Source: JAYFQE01 sp034927345 (GTDB taxonomy: Bacteria > Bacillota > Clostridia > Saccharofermentanales > UBA5734). Taken from it: 64,000 nucleotides of DNA. Numbering within the stretch: position 1 is the first letter of the stretch; the number at the start of each line of letters is the position of its first letter. The stretch is from contig JAYFQE010000023.1 of NCBI GenBank assembly GCA_034927345.1, positions 1-64,000 of the forward strand, in the 5' to 3' direction. The notes under the pieces were generated by a model, which was not told the origin of the DNA, did no database searches, and saw nothing but the letters and a program-made list of their open reading frames with translations. The translations under genes were made by a program, and so were the position numbers. Below, one piece after another: positions 26,898-35,768 of this stretch.

Positions 26898-27374
26898 TCA
26901 CTGAAAGTCAAGAAACAGGATTTGGACTTGAGTCTGAAAAGGTACTATTACGGTCAGCGCCGGACCCCATGATAAGCTGACTTGTAGATTACCGGTCAAT
27001 ACATACGGCTCACCTTGCTTTTCTAAATGCCACTCTTCCAGCAGGTAGAGTATCTTGTCACCCTTTTTACGCTGCCAGTTACCTTCGGCATTGCGAGTGA
27101 AACCGGCACTGAAGAAATTGAGAATCAGCTTGGACTGCACATCCTGAATGGATGGAGATGTCTGCAGATCGCGCACATTTTGATTTTTCAGATTGACATC
27201 CAACGCAATGCTGGCCGCTCGCTCAAGCTCCATTTGTGCTGTTCGATAATTTGCCTGCAGCGTCATGCCAGTGTAGATCAGCAGCGAGAATGAAATCAGA
27301 ATGATCGCCAGAAAGGCTGCCCATAGAGGCGCGCTGCCGGTGTTCTGATGGACAAGAGCCCGAAGACGGTTCAT
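26898..27374 (-). CDS. TadE/pseudopilin-like protein
   Basis: A 158-residue protein with an N-terminal segment NTGSAPLWAAFLAIILISFSLLIYTGMTL, a polar lead followed by one long hydrophobic helix as in TadE-like and pseudopilin proteins. The rest is a soluble beta-rich domain. Its start overlaps the DUF4320 stop by 4 bases (ATGA). Probably a minor pilin of the element's Tad-like system, cleaved by the prepilin peptidase; this is inference. Confidence 0.65.
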   Translation of the reverse strand: MNRLRALVHQNTGSAPLWAAFLAIILISFSLLIYTGMTLQANYRTAQMELERAASIALDVNLKNQNVRDLQTSPSIQDVQSKLILNFFSAGFTRNAEGNWQRKKGDKILYLLEEWHLEKQGEPYVLTGNLQVSLSWGPALTVIVPFQTQVQILFLDFQ

Positions 27375-27796
27375 TTGAAGTACACCTCCGAGATTCCTGA
27401 CGCTGTTGCGGAGATTTCAACTTCGATGACCAGCGGATCCCCGAAACTCGGCCTAAGCACGACCAGCTGTACTTTTTTAGTGGCAGTTACCGTGAATGGT
27501 GTCTTCAACTGGATGGTTTTATTGGCAGCGGCCTTCCAAGTTGTTTGCCATGACAAATTATCTGGTTTGACGCTTGTTATCTGATTTAGAAAAGCATCGA
27601 CCTCAGATCCGGCATTTCCCGTGATTTCAACCGTCCGAACAATCTGCCGAACTGTGTTGTTCAGCGATTGTTGCGCTGACAGGATTGGGAAAACAGCGAG
27701 CAGGGACGCCATTAGGACGAAGACGATCAGGATGATAATGGCAACGTCGACGTAGCCCTCGCCGGATTGGTCATTGGTAAAACTAATCAAAATCAC
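27371..27796 (-). CDS. DUF4320 family pseudopilin-like protein
   Basis: A 141-residue protein. The N-terminus FTNDQSGEGYVDVAIIILIVFVLMASLLAVF has the same DQSGEG-x-x-DVA lead as the small pilin-like protein at 30.5 kb, suggesting common processing. DUF4320 proteins occur with CpaF/TadBC in clostridial elements. The start is uncertain: GTG 27796 lies too close to GGGGG, and a TTG two codons in (27790) fits better. Plus-strand cargo (27.9-30.5 kb) separates it from the pilin gene. Confidence 0.72.
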   Translation of the reverse strand: MILISFTNDQSGEGYVDVAIIILIVFVLMASLLAVFPILSAQQSLNNTVRQIVRTVEITGNAGSEVDAFLNQITSVKPDNLSWQTTWKAAANKTIQLKTPFTVTATKKVQLVVLRPSFGDPLVIEVEISATASGISEVYFK

Positions 27797-27906
27797 ACCC
27801 CCTAGAATTCTATGTGATAAAATGAATAAGTAAATTGTAAAAGCCTGATCCCAATTACCTTGCTAACCAAAACTTGACTTGAAAGCATAATTTGGAGGAA
27901 TTAGGA

Positions 27907-30453
27907 ATGCATGGAATAGACATCTGGCTTAATCAAAGACCCAAATGGTTAAGAGTCGCAGCAAAGAGATACATTTTATGTGGAGAAGTTGATATTGACG
28001 GTGAAAAGCCACTGACTGACTTATGCATTTCAGAAGCAAGCGGAAATTTTCCAACTATTGAATTGAATGCATCGTTATCACATACCGCCCTAACAAGTAA
28101 GAATACTCTTCGATTGTGCTCAGTTAATAGTATCAAAGGTGTAAATGCATTGGCTCCGAAAAAAGGATTATCTTTCGGTGATGGGGACTTATGCGTCGTT
28201 TATGGCAATAACGGATCCGGCAAATCTGGCTATGTTCGTTTACTTAAGCATTCCTGTGGCGCGAGAAACCCGGGTCTTCTTTATGGAGATGTCTTTTGTG
28301 CCCAAAATGTCGCAAAGGAAGCAATTATTGAATATGAAATCAATGGAGAGAAGAAATCAATTCATTGGACAAACGGGATTGAACCAGATTTGCACCAAGT
28401 TGATATTTTTGACACATCTTTCGAGAATGTATTTGTAGGAAAAGAAGATGAAGTTTGTTATGAACCAGAAGAGTTCCTGTTCTTTCGTGAATTGATTAAA
28501 ATATGTGAAAAAGTTCAATCTCAAATAGATCAAATGATTTCATCAAATCAATCAAAGAAGCCGAACTTACCTGTTGAACTTTCAAACACAGAAGTTGGCA
28601 AGTGGTATTCAACAATTAGCAAAAATACCTCTGACGCGGAGATAATCAAACATTGTAGTTTCGACGAACCAATGCAGCAAGAACTTAACCAAATAAATCG
28701 TCGACTTTCAGAAAAGTCGCCACAAAAAAAGGTCGAGGAGCTAACAAAGAAGGGTTCGAGGACTAAGGAACTGATAAAACTCATTGAGAGACTTAATCGT
28801 CAATTATCAGACGATTCGTGTAAACAGCTTGAGCAGTTGTTTAATCTTCAAAAGGGAGAACAAGATGCGGCAAAGACCGTTGCGGAAAATATTTTTAAAG
28901 AAAACAATTTGAATGGCATTGGTACCGAAATTTGGAAAAAGCTTTGGTTTGCTGCAAAAGCATATTCTGAACAGTTCGCATATGTTGGGATGGATTTCCC
29001 CAATACAAGTGAAGATGCTGTATGCGTCCTCTGTCAACAGCCACTTTCAAAAGATGCCTCTAAGCGATTTTCAGATTTTGAATCATTTATTTCTGGTGAA
29101 ATTCAAAAATCAGCCGATTTGGCAACGCGAACCTTTAGGGATGCAGTCGCTTTAATAGAAGAGATACCAAAGTCTGAAGAAATTGAAATGATTTTAGATT
29201 TTATAGAAGCTGATATAGCTGTCAAAAATGAAATTGCTGATTGTCTATGTGCATTTCGGCATCGTCGAAATTTAATATTCGATGAAACGTGGTTTATTGA
29301 AAAGCAAGACCAAAAAGTTTGTATATCAAGCGCGATTCTATCATTAACTGCAATAAATGAGAAATTCGAAGATGATTGTAAAAAGTTCTCACTTGATCTG
29401 GAAAAGGATAATACTGAAGAATTGACTAATCGTCGTAGGGAACTTCAGGCAATCGAATGGTCGTCACAACACAAAACAGACATTGTTGATGAAATTCTAT
29501 ATAAACGAAAGGCTGACCTTCTTCAAGAAGCCAGGAAGCTAACAAATACGCAAGCAATTTCAAATAAAATGAGTGAGTTGGCTGACGAGTTAATTACTGC
29601 TGCATTCATCGAAAGATTTAATAATGAAGTTAAAATCTTGGGTGCCAATCGCATTAGAGTGACTCTATCGAAAGAAAAGGTTTCTAAAGGCAAGATTTTA
29701 CACAAGCTTCGGTTAATTGGGGCTGAAAAAAGCTCACTTCATGATATTTTAAGCGAAGGGGAAAAGCGGATTATTTCAATTGCTACTTTTCTTGCTGACA
29801 TATCAGGGAGGGACTGCGTATCGACAGTTATTTTCGACGACCCAATATCATCTCTTGATCAAGTATTTGAAGAAGCTGTTGTTCAGCGTTTATGTACTTT
29901 ATCACAAGAACGACAAGTCATTGTGTTTACCCATCGGCTTTCGCTACTTGGATTGCTTAATGATTATGCCGATAAGGTAAATGTATCGCCAACAATTATT
30001 GGAATTACTGCAGAACCATGGGGCAAAGGTGAGCCAGACCTTAATCCTGTAATCTTTTCTAATCCCAAAAAAAGACTAAATGACTTGATTAACACAGAAT
30101 TGCCTAAGTGCAGGAAGATATATGAAGAAAATGGTTGCTCTGAATATTTTATCAAAGCAAAGGGCCTGTGCAGCGATTTTAGAAACATGATTGAAAGAGT
30201 GATCGAGAAAATCTTACTTGGAGATGTTATCGAGAGATATCGAAGGGCAATAAATACCAAAGGCAAAATTGATAAGTTGGCTAAAATTACTCTGGCTGAT
30301 TGTAACTTGCTTGATGAATTGATGACAAAGTATTCGAGATATGAACATTCACAACCAAATGAGCTTCATTTAGAACTTCCACTCCCTGATGAATTTATGA
30401 ATGACTTCACTTTTCTTAAAGATTGGTGCGATGAATTTTCAAAACGTACTTGA
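27907..30453 (+). CDS. SMC-like AAA ATPase, possible PrrC/RloC-type nuclease
   Basis: An 848-residue cargo protein. Walker A YGNNGSGKSGYVRLLK near residue 105, long coiled coil, a central zinc-hook-like CVLCQQPL near residue 375, ABC signature region LHDILSEGEKRI near residue 615, and Walker B TVIFDDPISSLD near residue 643. The C-terminal ~130 residues include FRNMIERVIEK and YSRYEHSQP; an R-x3-E followed by a histidine resembles the anticodon-nuclease centre of PrrC/RloC, though the spacing is wider. ATG 27907 with GGAGG. AT-rich. It breaks the Tad operon between DUF4320 and pilin genes. ATPase is certain; nuclease is inference. Confidence 0.62.
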   Translation: MHGIDIWLNQRPKWLRVAAKRYILCGEVDIDGEKPLTDLCISEASGNFPTIELNASLSHTALTSKNTLRLCSVNSIKGVNALAPKKGLSFGDGDLCVVYGNNGSGKSGYVRLLKHSCGARNPGLLYGDVFCAQNVAKEAIIEYEINGEKKSIHWTNGIEPDLHQVDIFDTSFENVFVGKEDEVCYEPEEFLFFRELIKICEKVQSQIDQMISSNQSKKPNLPVELSNTEVGKWYSTISKNTSDAEIIKHCSFDEPMQQELNQINRRLSEKSPQKKVEELTKKGSRTKELIKLIERLNRQLSDDSCKQLEQLFNLQKGEQDAAKTVAENIFKENNLNGIGTEIWKKLWFAAKAYSEQFAYVGMDFPNTSEDAVCVLCQQPLSKDASKRFSDFESFISGEIQKSADLATRTFRDAVALIEEIPKSEEIEMILDFIEADIAVKNEIADCLCAFRHRRNLIFDETWFIEKQDQKVCISSAILSLTAINEKFEDDCKKFSLDLEKDNTEELTNRRRELQAIEWSSQHKTDIVDEILYKRKADLLQEARKLTNTQAISNKMSELADELITAAFIERFNNEVKILGANRIRVTLSKEKVSKGKILHKLRLIGAEKSSLHDILSEGEKRIISIATFLADISGRDCVSTVIFDDPISSLDQVFEEAVVQRLCTLSQERQVIVFTHRLSLLGLLNDYADKVNVSPTIIGITAEPWGKGEPDLNPVIFSNPKKRLNDLINTELPKCRKIYEENGCSEYFIKAKGLCSDFRNMIERVIEKILLGDVIERYRRAINTKGKIDKLAKITLADCNLLDELMTKYSRYEHSQPNELHLELPLPDEFMNDFTFLKDWCDEFSKRT

Positions 30454-30479
30454 GCTACATTGTTTGTTATATAATTACA

Positions 30480-30510
30480 TGGGATCCTGTTTCCGGCTAA
30501 CAGGATCCCA
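30480..30510. terminator. hairpin between convergent genes
   Basis: Perfect 11-bp inverted repeat TGGGATCCTGT / ACAGGATCCCA with a 9-base loop, between the ends of the SMC-like ATPase (plus) and pilin-like (minus) genes. T tracts are weak on both sides, but place and symmetry suit a bidirectional terminator. Confidence 0.65.
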
Positions 30511-30538
30511 CAATTCATTTCTCGACGTTCAGGCTAAT

Positions 30539-30742
30539 TTACGGCAGGACATTAACCCCAGTCAGTTCGGTCGAGATCTTGTCGATCAGACCCTGGAAGA
30601 GATTGGGCATGGCGGTGTTCATGATCAGCAGCACGGCGGCACCGATCACAACGACGATCAGGATCTTCATGGCGACATCCAGGAAACCTTCGCCGGACTG
30701 GTCTTTGAGGAAGCGGTTGAGTATCAGTTTGGCTTTCATCAT
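30539..30742 (-). CDS. small pilin-like protein (DUF6133 type)
   Basis: A 67-residue protein: a basic lead of ~12 residues, DQSGEGFLDVAMKI, one hydrophobic helix (ILIVVVIGAAVLLIMNTAM), and a short polar tail. Size and layout match Flp-type pilins, and it lies in the middle of the Tad genes just after tadC. It is the likely main pilin of the element. A terminator-like hairpin lies 50 bases ahead of its start. GAAGGAG ribosome binding site. Confidence 0.72.
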   Translation of the reverse strand: MMKAKLILNRFLKDQSGEGFLDVAMKILIVVVIGAAVLLIMNTAMPNLFQGLIDKISTELTGVNVLP

Positions 30743-30791
30743 GGTGTGTGTTTCTCCTTCGTAATTCTTTGATTAGTAAATTGGCTCTATA

Positions 30792-30817
30792 TGAAAAATC
30801 GCCCCCGGAAGGCGATT
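30792..30817 (-). terminator. terminator-like hairpin between tadC and pilin gene
   Basis: Stem AATCGCC / GGCGATT (7 bp, 7-base loop) followed by TTTTTCATAT on the minus strand, just after the tadC stop. Another hairpin before a structural gene of the operon. Confidence 0.65.
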
Positions 30818-30842
30818 CTTCAGCAATTTGAGTCGATCGATT

Positions 30843-31727
30843 TCAGAAACCGACCGACTGAAGGTTTTTGATAATCAGCAGAACGAGCGGAACCATGAAC
30901 ATCAGGATCATCAGGATGGTCAGGATGAACGAGGCAACCTTGATTCGGCCAGGTCGTTTCTCCATTTCCCTGCGCAGCATCTCTCGTTCGGTGGTTCTTA
31001 TATCCTGTTCGAGAATCAAGAGGCTGGTCCGTTGGTCCACCCCCTGGTAAACGCCACACAAAATGGAAATAAGCGCGGCCAGTTGTGGCAGTGATATTCG
31101 TGCATCGAAGCGACGCAACGCTAGCTCATGGTTTCCGGTTTTCATATCCAGGATCAGCTTGTCCAGCTCGCGACCAAGTGCCCGTCCAGCCACCTTCCGG
31201 TACTTTTCGAAGAACGATACCAGATCCCGGTTCTCAACCAGCGAGTAATTCAGGCTCTCCACCAACCTTGGCAGTTCGCGGGCGATCTGCCGATTGACTT
31301 TGGCAACTCGAAGGTGTAAATCCTGGGTTGTTCGAAAATAGGCCAGAACACCCGTCACTGCTGTGATCAGGGTCAGCCAGGGTATCCCCAGTGGAATAAA
31401 AATAATACCGGCAGCAGCCAGCAGTATGGATCGAGCCATCGTTATTGATAGAAAAGCATGGGGAGTCTCTTTTCGTTCCAGCCGGTCTAGATCCGATTGA
31501 ATCCTGCGCTGCTTATACTCCCCAATTGGCAACAACTTACTGATCAGTCGGGCAATCGGTTCCAGCAAGAGATCTTCCATTTTTTGTGTAAAACTGACTT
31601 TGCCAGGCAGATTGCGAATTGCTTCATGCATGTTGCCGCGTGGTAAGCCAAGAGTAAGCACCATGGTCTGATAGGATCCATAGCCAACCAGAAACACGGT
31701 TAGAGCAGTCAAAATGATTATGGTCAT
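30843..31727 (-). CDS. TadC-like type II secretion F-domain protein
   Basis: A 294-residue inner-membrane protein with a T2SSF domain (ARELPRLVESLNYSLVENRDLVSFFEKYRK, residues ~155-185) and hydrophobic helices near the N-terminus, residues ~100-130 and the C-terminus. It would form the platform of the pilus machine with TadB. Start overlaps the tadB stop (ATGA). Confidence 0.82.
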   Translation of the reverse strand: MTIIILTALTVFLVGYGSYQTMVLTLGLPRGNMHEAIRNLPGKVSFTQKMEDLLLEPIARLISKLLPIGEYKQRRIQSDLDRLERKETPHAFLSITMARSILLAAAGIIFIPLGIPWLTLITAVTGVLAYFRTTQDLHLRVAKVNRQIARELPRLVESLNYSLVENRDLVSFFEKYRKVAGRALGRELDKLILDMKTGNHELALRRFDARISLPQLAALISILCGVYQGVDQRTSLLILEQDIRTTEREMLRREMEKRPGRIKVASFILTILMILMFMVPLVLLIIKNLQSVGF

Positions 31728-32662
31728 GCCGCGTCACCTCCTCGGTCCAGATCCACTGGTTGATTGACCCTGACTACCCAGATGGCGGTTGCCATGACAG
31801 CTAGCAGGATAATCGCGAGTGTGATTTTTCCGGGTAACGTGTGCATCAGCATGTCATACCAATCCGGCATCATGAATCCCATCAGGGGAATACTGCCCAG
31901 GACGATTAAGACGGTGGTGATATAGTCGCCGAAGTGCTTGCGAATGGTAGTGTCAACCTCCATCTGCGCCCGGCGCATCTCGCCGAGACGCTCGACGATG
32001 CCTGGCAGAGCAAATCTCAGCTGACGATCGTGCTGACATTGGATCAGGACGCCGCACCAGTCTTTCCAGTATCGATTGTTAACGCGATCACGCGTCTGCT
32101 CGATTGCTCGAACCAGATTGGCATCGATAAATTGAGTTTCCACCAGAAATCGGCTGAACAAGTCATCCAGAGGTGATGGCAGCAGATGCAGATTGGTTTG
32201 AATCGTACCGACCAGGTCACCGGACTGAAGATAGCTGTTGGTAACCAGACCCATCCCCATTTCCAGATTCGCCTGTAGGTTGCGGAAATACTCGCCGGTC
32301 CGGATCCGAATAATGGCTAGCGGCGCTATGGCAAATCCAGTTGCCAGAATGATTGCTGCCAGTGGGTTTTCGATTATCAAACCGAAGGCCAGTCCCAGCA
32401 TGGCTAGAATGAAGGCCAACCAACGATAGGTATTTGCCTGCTCGCCCATGCCGGCAGCATCCAGCATCTGCTGCGCTTCCCTTAATTGCCGACTGATATA
32501 ATTCGGCGGCTTTCCTGTAATTATGCGGATTCGAGCATTTCTTGTTCGCTGATGTTGGAATGGCTTGGAGAGCACAGTTGTCACATCTGATGGTTTGATG
32601 CCAAAAATGAGAAATAAACCTGATATAACCAAAAGTGCCGTGAATACATAGACAAAAATCAT
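31724..32662 (-). CDS. TadB-like type II secretion F-domain protein
   Basis: A 312-residue membrane platform protein. N-terminal helix (MIFVYVFTALLVISGLFLIFG), a pair of helices around residues 85-120, a soluble T2SSF domain, and C-terminal helices. It pairs with TadC. The open frame of the preceding cpaF runs on through its first 446 bases in another register (see cpaF). Confidence 0.82.
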   Translation of the reverse strand: MIFVYVFTALLVISGLFLIFGIKPSDVTTVLSKPFQHQRTRNARIRIITGKPPNYISRQLREAQQMLDAAGMGEQANTYRWLAFILAMLGLAFGLIIENPLAAIILATGFAIAPLAIIRIRTGEYFRNLQANLEMGMGLVTNSYLQSGDLVGTIQTNLHLLPSPLDDLFSRFLVETQFIDANLVRAIEQTRDRVNNRYWKDWCGVLIQCQHDRQLRFALPGIVERLGEMRRAQMEVDTTIRKHFGDYITTVLIVLGSIPLMGFMMPDWYDMLMHTLPGKITLAIILLAVMATAIWVVRVNQPVDLDRGGDAA

Positions 32663-34040
32663 TTGAGCGCCTCCCTTCTGCGCGGCTTGGCCGGCTCTCT
32701 TTGCTCAGGCCCCGACGAAATTGATCGACCAGTCCCGGATCCGCGCCATTTTCCAGCATCAGATCGACTAACTGATCGGAGATTCCATTAACCCGAACAA
32801 ACTCGCCATTGCCGTCTGGGTGAATGAAAAATCGGAAAAGGGTATTTGCCTGAACATCCCCCTCCCAGGATCCAGTAGCCTCGATAATCTCCATGATTCG
32901 GCGCTTGCCGTCCGGCATCTGCTTTTTGAAAACCATGATTGGAAAACCCTCGATGATCATTCCCATCAGGACATGCGTAGCAATTTTGGTATCGGACATC
33001 TGGCACATCGATAGAATCCGTTTGTAGGCCATTCTGGCTGAGTTGGCATGCAGCGAGGTGATAACCGTATGGCCAGTTCGGGCAGCTTCCTGAGCGATCA
33101 TGGCCTCACCACCGCGCATCTCATCTGGGACGATGATATCCGGGTGAAAGCGCAACGCTTTGCGCAGCAATTCACTGGCATCGACGCTAGCGCCGGTTAA
33201 GCCGGATGATCGAGTGCAGGTATGGATGACACGATTGAGAACTTTACCGTCTTCATCCAATTGCACCAGATCCAGTTCGCGAGTTTCTTCGATCGTGAAG
33301 ATTCGTTTATCATGGCCAAGAGAACCCAGCAAATAAGAGATATCAGTCGTCTTGCCACTGCCGGTCCGGCCGGCGACGCCGATGGAAACGCCATGATTGG
33401 CACAGGTTGACAGGAACGTCAGCATCTCGTCAGTAGCCGTCCCCCAGCTAACCAATTGCTCTTTGCTGACCCGTGCCATGCGCTGACGCCTCAAGGAGAA
33501 GACCGCGCCGACATCCATGTCGACCAATGGCGGAATCAGAGCAGAGATGCGGATACCGCGAGTCAAGTAGCTATCGACAGCCGGACTGGTGTTGTCAAGA
33601 ATCAGACCGCCCAGTCGGGCCATCTTGCGGATCATGTCCACAGCTCGCTGTGGTGAAGAGAAATGCTCGCCAATCTTGAAGACGCCCTCAGCAGTAATCA
33701 GTTCGATATCGTTCCAGCTGTTGCCGTTGATCTCCTCGATTTCCGTGTTGTAAACGAACTTGTCGAGAAAGCCGAAGCCGGCCATGTCGCCGTAAAGCCG
33801 GTCGACTAGTTGCTGCATGTCAAACCCGGTCAGATGCAAATGATTTTCATCGACGAAAACCGCGATCAGGCGGCGGACGGTATCAGCTGCCTGTTCATCT
33901 GCGATGACCGCAGACAAGGTGTCCGCATGCTCTCGGCTGATGTAAGTTCGGGTTTGCTCCAGGATCATCTCGTATCCGTCCTGAGTGACCGGCTCCTCAT
34001 CACGGGCATTATAGGCAATAGCCCGAAAGGTTTTACTCAC
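32217..34040 (-). CDS. CpaF/TadA-like pilus ATPase, with aberrant C-terminal extension
   Basis: The secretion ATPase of the Tad system. Residues 1-455 are a normal CpaF: Walker A VAGRTGSGKTTDISYLLG near residue 228, Asp box FTIEETRELDL, and Walker B PDIIVPDEMRGGEA near residue 306. After DQFRRGLSKESRPSR (~residue 455) the frame continues for ~150 residues over tadB in another register, with Cys/His-rich nonsense-like sequence. A one-base insertion near 32680 would give a C-terminus RRREALK with a TGA overlapping the tadB ATG, so an indel is likely. GTG start at 34040, coupled to the upstream gene. Confidence 0.85.
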   Translation of the reverse strand: MSKTFRAIAYNARDEEPVTQDGYEMILEQTRTYISREHADTLSAVIADEQAADTVRRLIAVFVDENHLHLTGFDMQQLVDRLYGDMAGFGFLDKFVYNTEIEEINGNSWNDIELITAEGVFKIGEHFSSPQRAVDMIRKMARLGGLILDNTSPAVDSYLTRGIRISALIPPLVDMDVGAVFSLRRQRMARVSKEQLVSWGTATDEMLTFLSTCANHGVSIGVAGRTGSGKTTDISYLLGSLGHDKRIFTIEETRELDLVQLDEDGKVLNRVIHTCTRSSGLTGASVDASELLRKALRFHPDIIVPDEMRGGEAMIAQEAARTGHTVITSLHANSARMAYKRILSMCQMSDTKIATHVLMGMIIEGFPIMVFKKQMPDGKRRIMEIIEATGSWEGDVQANTLFRFFIHPDGNGEFVRVNGISDQLVDLMLENGADPGLVDQFRRGLSKESRPSRAEGRRSNDFCLCIHGTFGYIRFISHFWHQTIRCDNCALQAIPTSANKKCSNPHNYRKAAELYQSAIKGSAADAGCCRHGRAGKYLSLVGLHSSHAGTGLRFDNRKPTGSNHSGNWICHSAASHYSDPDRRVFPQPTGESGNGDGSGYQQLSSVR

Positions 34041-34780
34041 TAGGCATCACTCCCTGTGTGGCACATTCGGTCAAGAAGTTCGGTGGCAACTCGACACCAG
34101 GCTCTACCAGACCGCATGATCGCTTCACCTGAATTCTGACCGCTGCAGCGCAGAATGTTTAATTCATCGTCAAAAGGCAATGCAGCAGCTACTTTGCTGC
34201 TTAGGCTCTCCTGAATCCAGCTTTCCTGATGATGTCGTTGGACTGGTGATAGAACTAGCTGAATTTTAGACAATGCGTTCAGCTGCTTGAGCAGCGGTTC
34301 CACCGACTGCCACCAGCAGATACCCTGTAGATCCGGTGTCAGCAAGATTAGGATGTGATCGGAATCCTTCAAAGCTAGCGGGACAAATGGATCTGTGCGC
34401 TGACCGGAACAGTCGAGAATGACGTGGTCGACAGTCGTTGAGCAGTTTTTCACAAACAGATCTGCCGCAGTTTCTGCCTCTAGCCCAATTTCATAGGCCA
34501 GATAATCATCGCCGTTGAGCAGCCCTGCATAGAACAGACCCGCGTTCTTCGGATCCTGGTGCAGATAGCGTTTAATCTCCTGTGTACCAGCCCCAGAAAT
34601 CGCCCGGCCAAGCGATTTCTCTTTGACAAAACGTACTCCGGGCAAGCGGACCGGCAGTGTCGGCTGAGTCAGGTCAGTATCGATAACGGCAGCCAGAGAC
34701 GTTTTTGAGATCTGACTGCCCAGGTAATCGGCCAGTGTGCTTTTACCGCTGCCGTCACGTCCCCAGATTGAAATCAGCAT
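34040..34780 (-). CDS. CpaE/TadZ-like P-loop ATPase
   Basis: A 246-residue protein, start MLISIWGRDGSGKSTLADYL: a Walker A near residue 8 in the MinD/ParA-like fold, followed by VIDTDLTQPTLPVR. CpaE/TadZ proteins place the Tad machine in the cell. Its context, between cpaB and cpaF, supports this. Lacks the receiver-like N-terminal domain of longer CpaE proteins. Confidence 0.78.
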   Translation of the reverse strand: MLISIWGRDGSGKSTLADYLGSQISKTSLAAVIDTDLTQPTLPVRLPGVRFVKEKSLGRAISGAGTQEIKRYLHQDPKNAGLFYAGLLNGDDYLAYEIGLEAETAADLFVKNCSTTVDHVILDCSGQRTDPFVPLALKDSDHILILLTPDLQGICWWQSVEPLLKQLNALSKIQLVLSPVQRHHQESWIQESLSSKVAAALPFDDELNILRCSGQNSGEAIMRSGRAWCRVATELLDRMCHTGSDA

Positions 34781-34782
34781 GC

Positions 34783-35589
34783 TCAGCCCTCCTCGACATT
34801 CAAGACATGACGATCGGCCGGAATAAAATCGTCCGTATCGGCACCTCGCGCCACAAAACTCAGGTGCAGCAGACCTTTTTGCTCAAGATAGGCTAATCGG
34901 CTGGCCTGTTCGTCGGTAACAAAGAGTGAAACGGTCGCCGGCAGTTTGTTGTCGATGTCTTCAAACGGGGCAGGTTTGACCTGGGCATCGCTGCCATCGG
35001 CAGCAGAAAGGCTACAAACTTCGAGATACTGCAGCTCTGGAAAAACAACAGCATGCGAGTCGAGATTCAGTTCCTGTGACTCTCCATTATTACCGGAGCC
35101 GGTGTTTTGAGGTTCAAGGGTTTGCGACTGATCGGCGGTGTTATTTTTGATCAGTGCCATAATACTAACAACATCGCCCGGCTGGAGTTTGCCGGATACT
35201 CCGGCAGCCAGCGAGTTGACAGTGATTGACATAACTTTCATGCCTTTCGCGGTCGCCAACTTCATCGGATCCTGGGCTTGCATCTCAGTAACCAGTTTTT
35301 CAGCTGTCAGGAAGTCGCCGGCATATAGATCGCTCGCTGAGTACTTGCCTGAAATCTCTGACAAGCTGGAAAATGAGGATGACGGAATGGTGTTTTGGCT
35401 GACCTCTATCGTTTCGAGCATTTCATCCAGGATCAGGCTACCAGCTGGAACATTCTGCTTCAGACGCAAGGCATTGACCATCTGGGAATGAGATCCGTTT
35501 TGCGTGGCTGGAATAGCGATAAAGCCGACAACCAATCCCAAGATGATGCAGACCAATCCAACCAGAAATTTGTTCTTCAGTATTTTCAT
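34783..35589 (-). CDS. CpaB/RcpC-like SAF-domain protein
   Basis: A 268-residue protein: N-terminal membrane helix (FLVGLVCIILGLVVGFIAI), then a SAF domain (RLKQNVPAGSLILDEMLETIEV ... YAGDFLTAEKLV) and a CpaB-type second half (MKVMSITVNSLAAGVSGKLQPGDVVSIMAL). First gene of the Tad run; GGAGGAAATT ahead of the start. The 180 bases upstream hold no gene; a short palindrome (TATCG-TTAG-CGATA) near 35624-35637 may be regulatory. Confidence 0.83.
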   Translation of the reverse strand: MKILKNKFLVGLVCIILGLVVGFIAIPATQNGSHSQMVNALRLKQNVPAGSLILDEMLETIEVSQNTIPSSSFSSLSEISGKYSASDLYAGDFLTAEKLVTEMQAQDPMKLATAKGMKVMSITVNSLAAGVSGKLQPGDVVSIMALIKNNTADQSQTLEPQNTGSGNNGESQELNLDSHAVVFPELQYLEVCSLSAADGSDAQVKPAPFEDIDNKLPATVSLFVTDEQASRLAYLEQKGLLHLSFVARGADTDDFIPADRHVLNVEEG

Positions 35590-35768
35590 GAATTTCCTCC
35601 GTGTTCTAGTTACTATCGTTAGCGATACTCTAGGTTTATCTTCTTTCCAGCCGGTTAGCTCCCCTCAGCTTGTATAGAGGGTTGGGGTGTGGGGAAGGGA
35701 GAAAAGGCCCGAGCTAGATGAAATAAAAGGACAGAATTATCCCAGAGCGTACTATGTTGGAGCAACGC

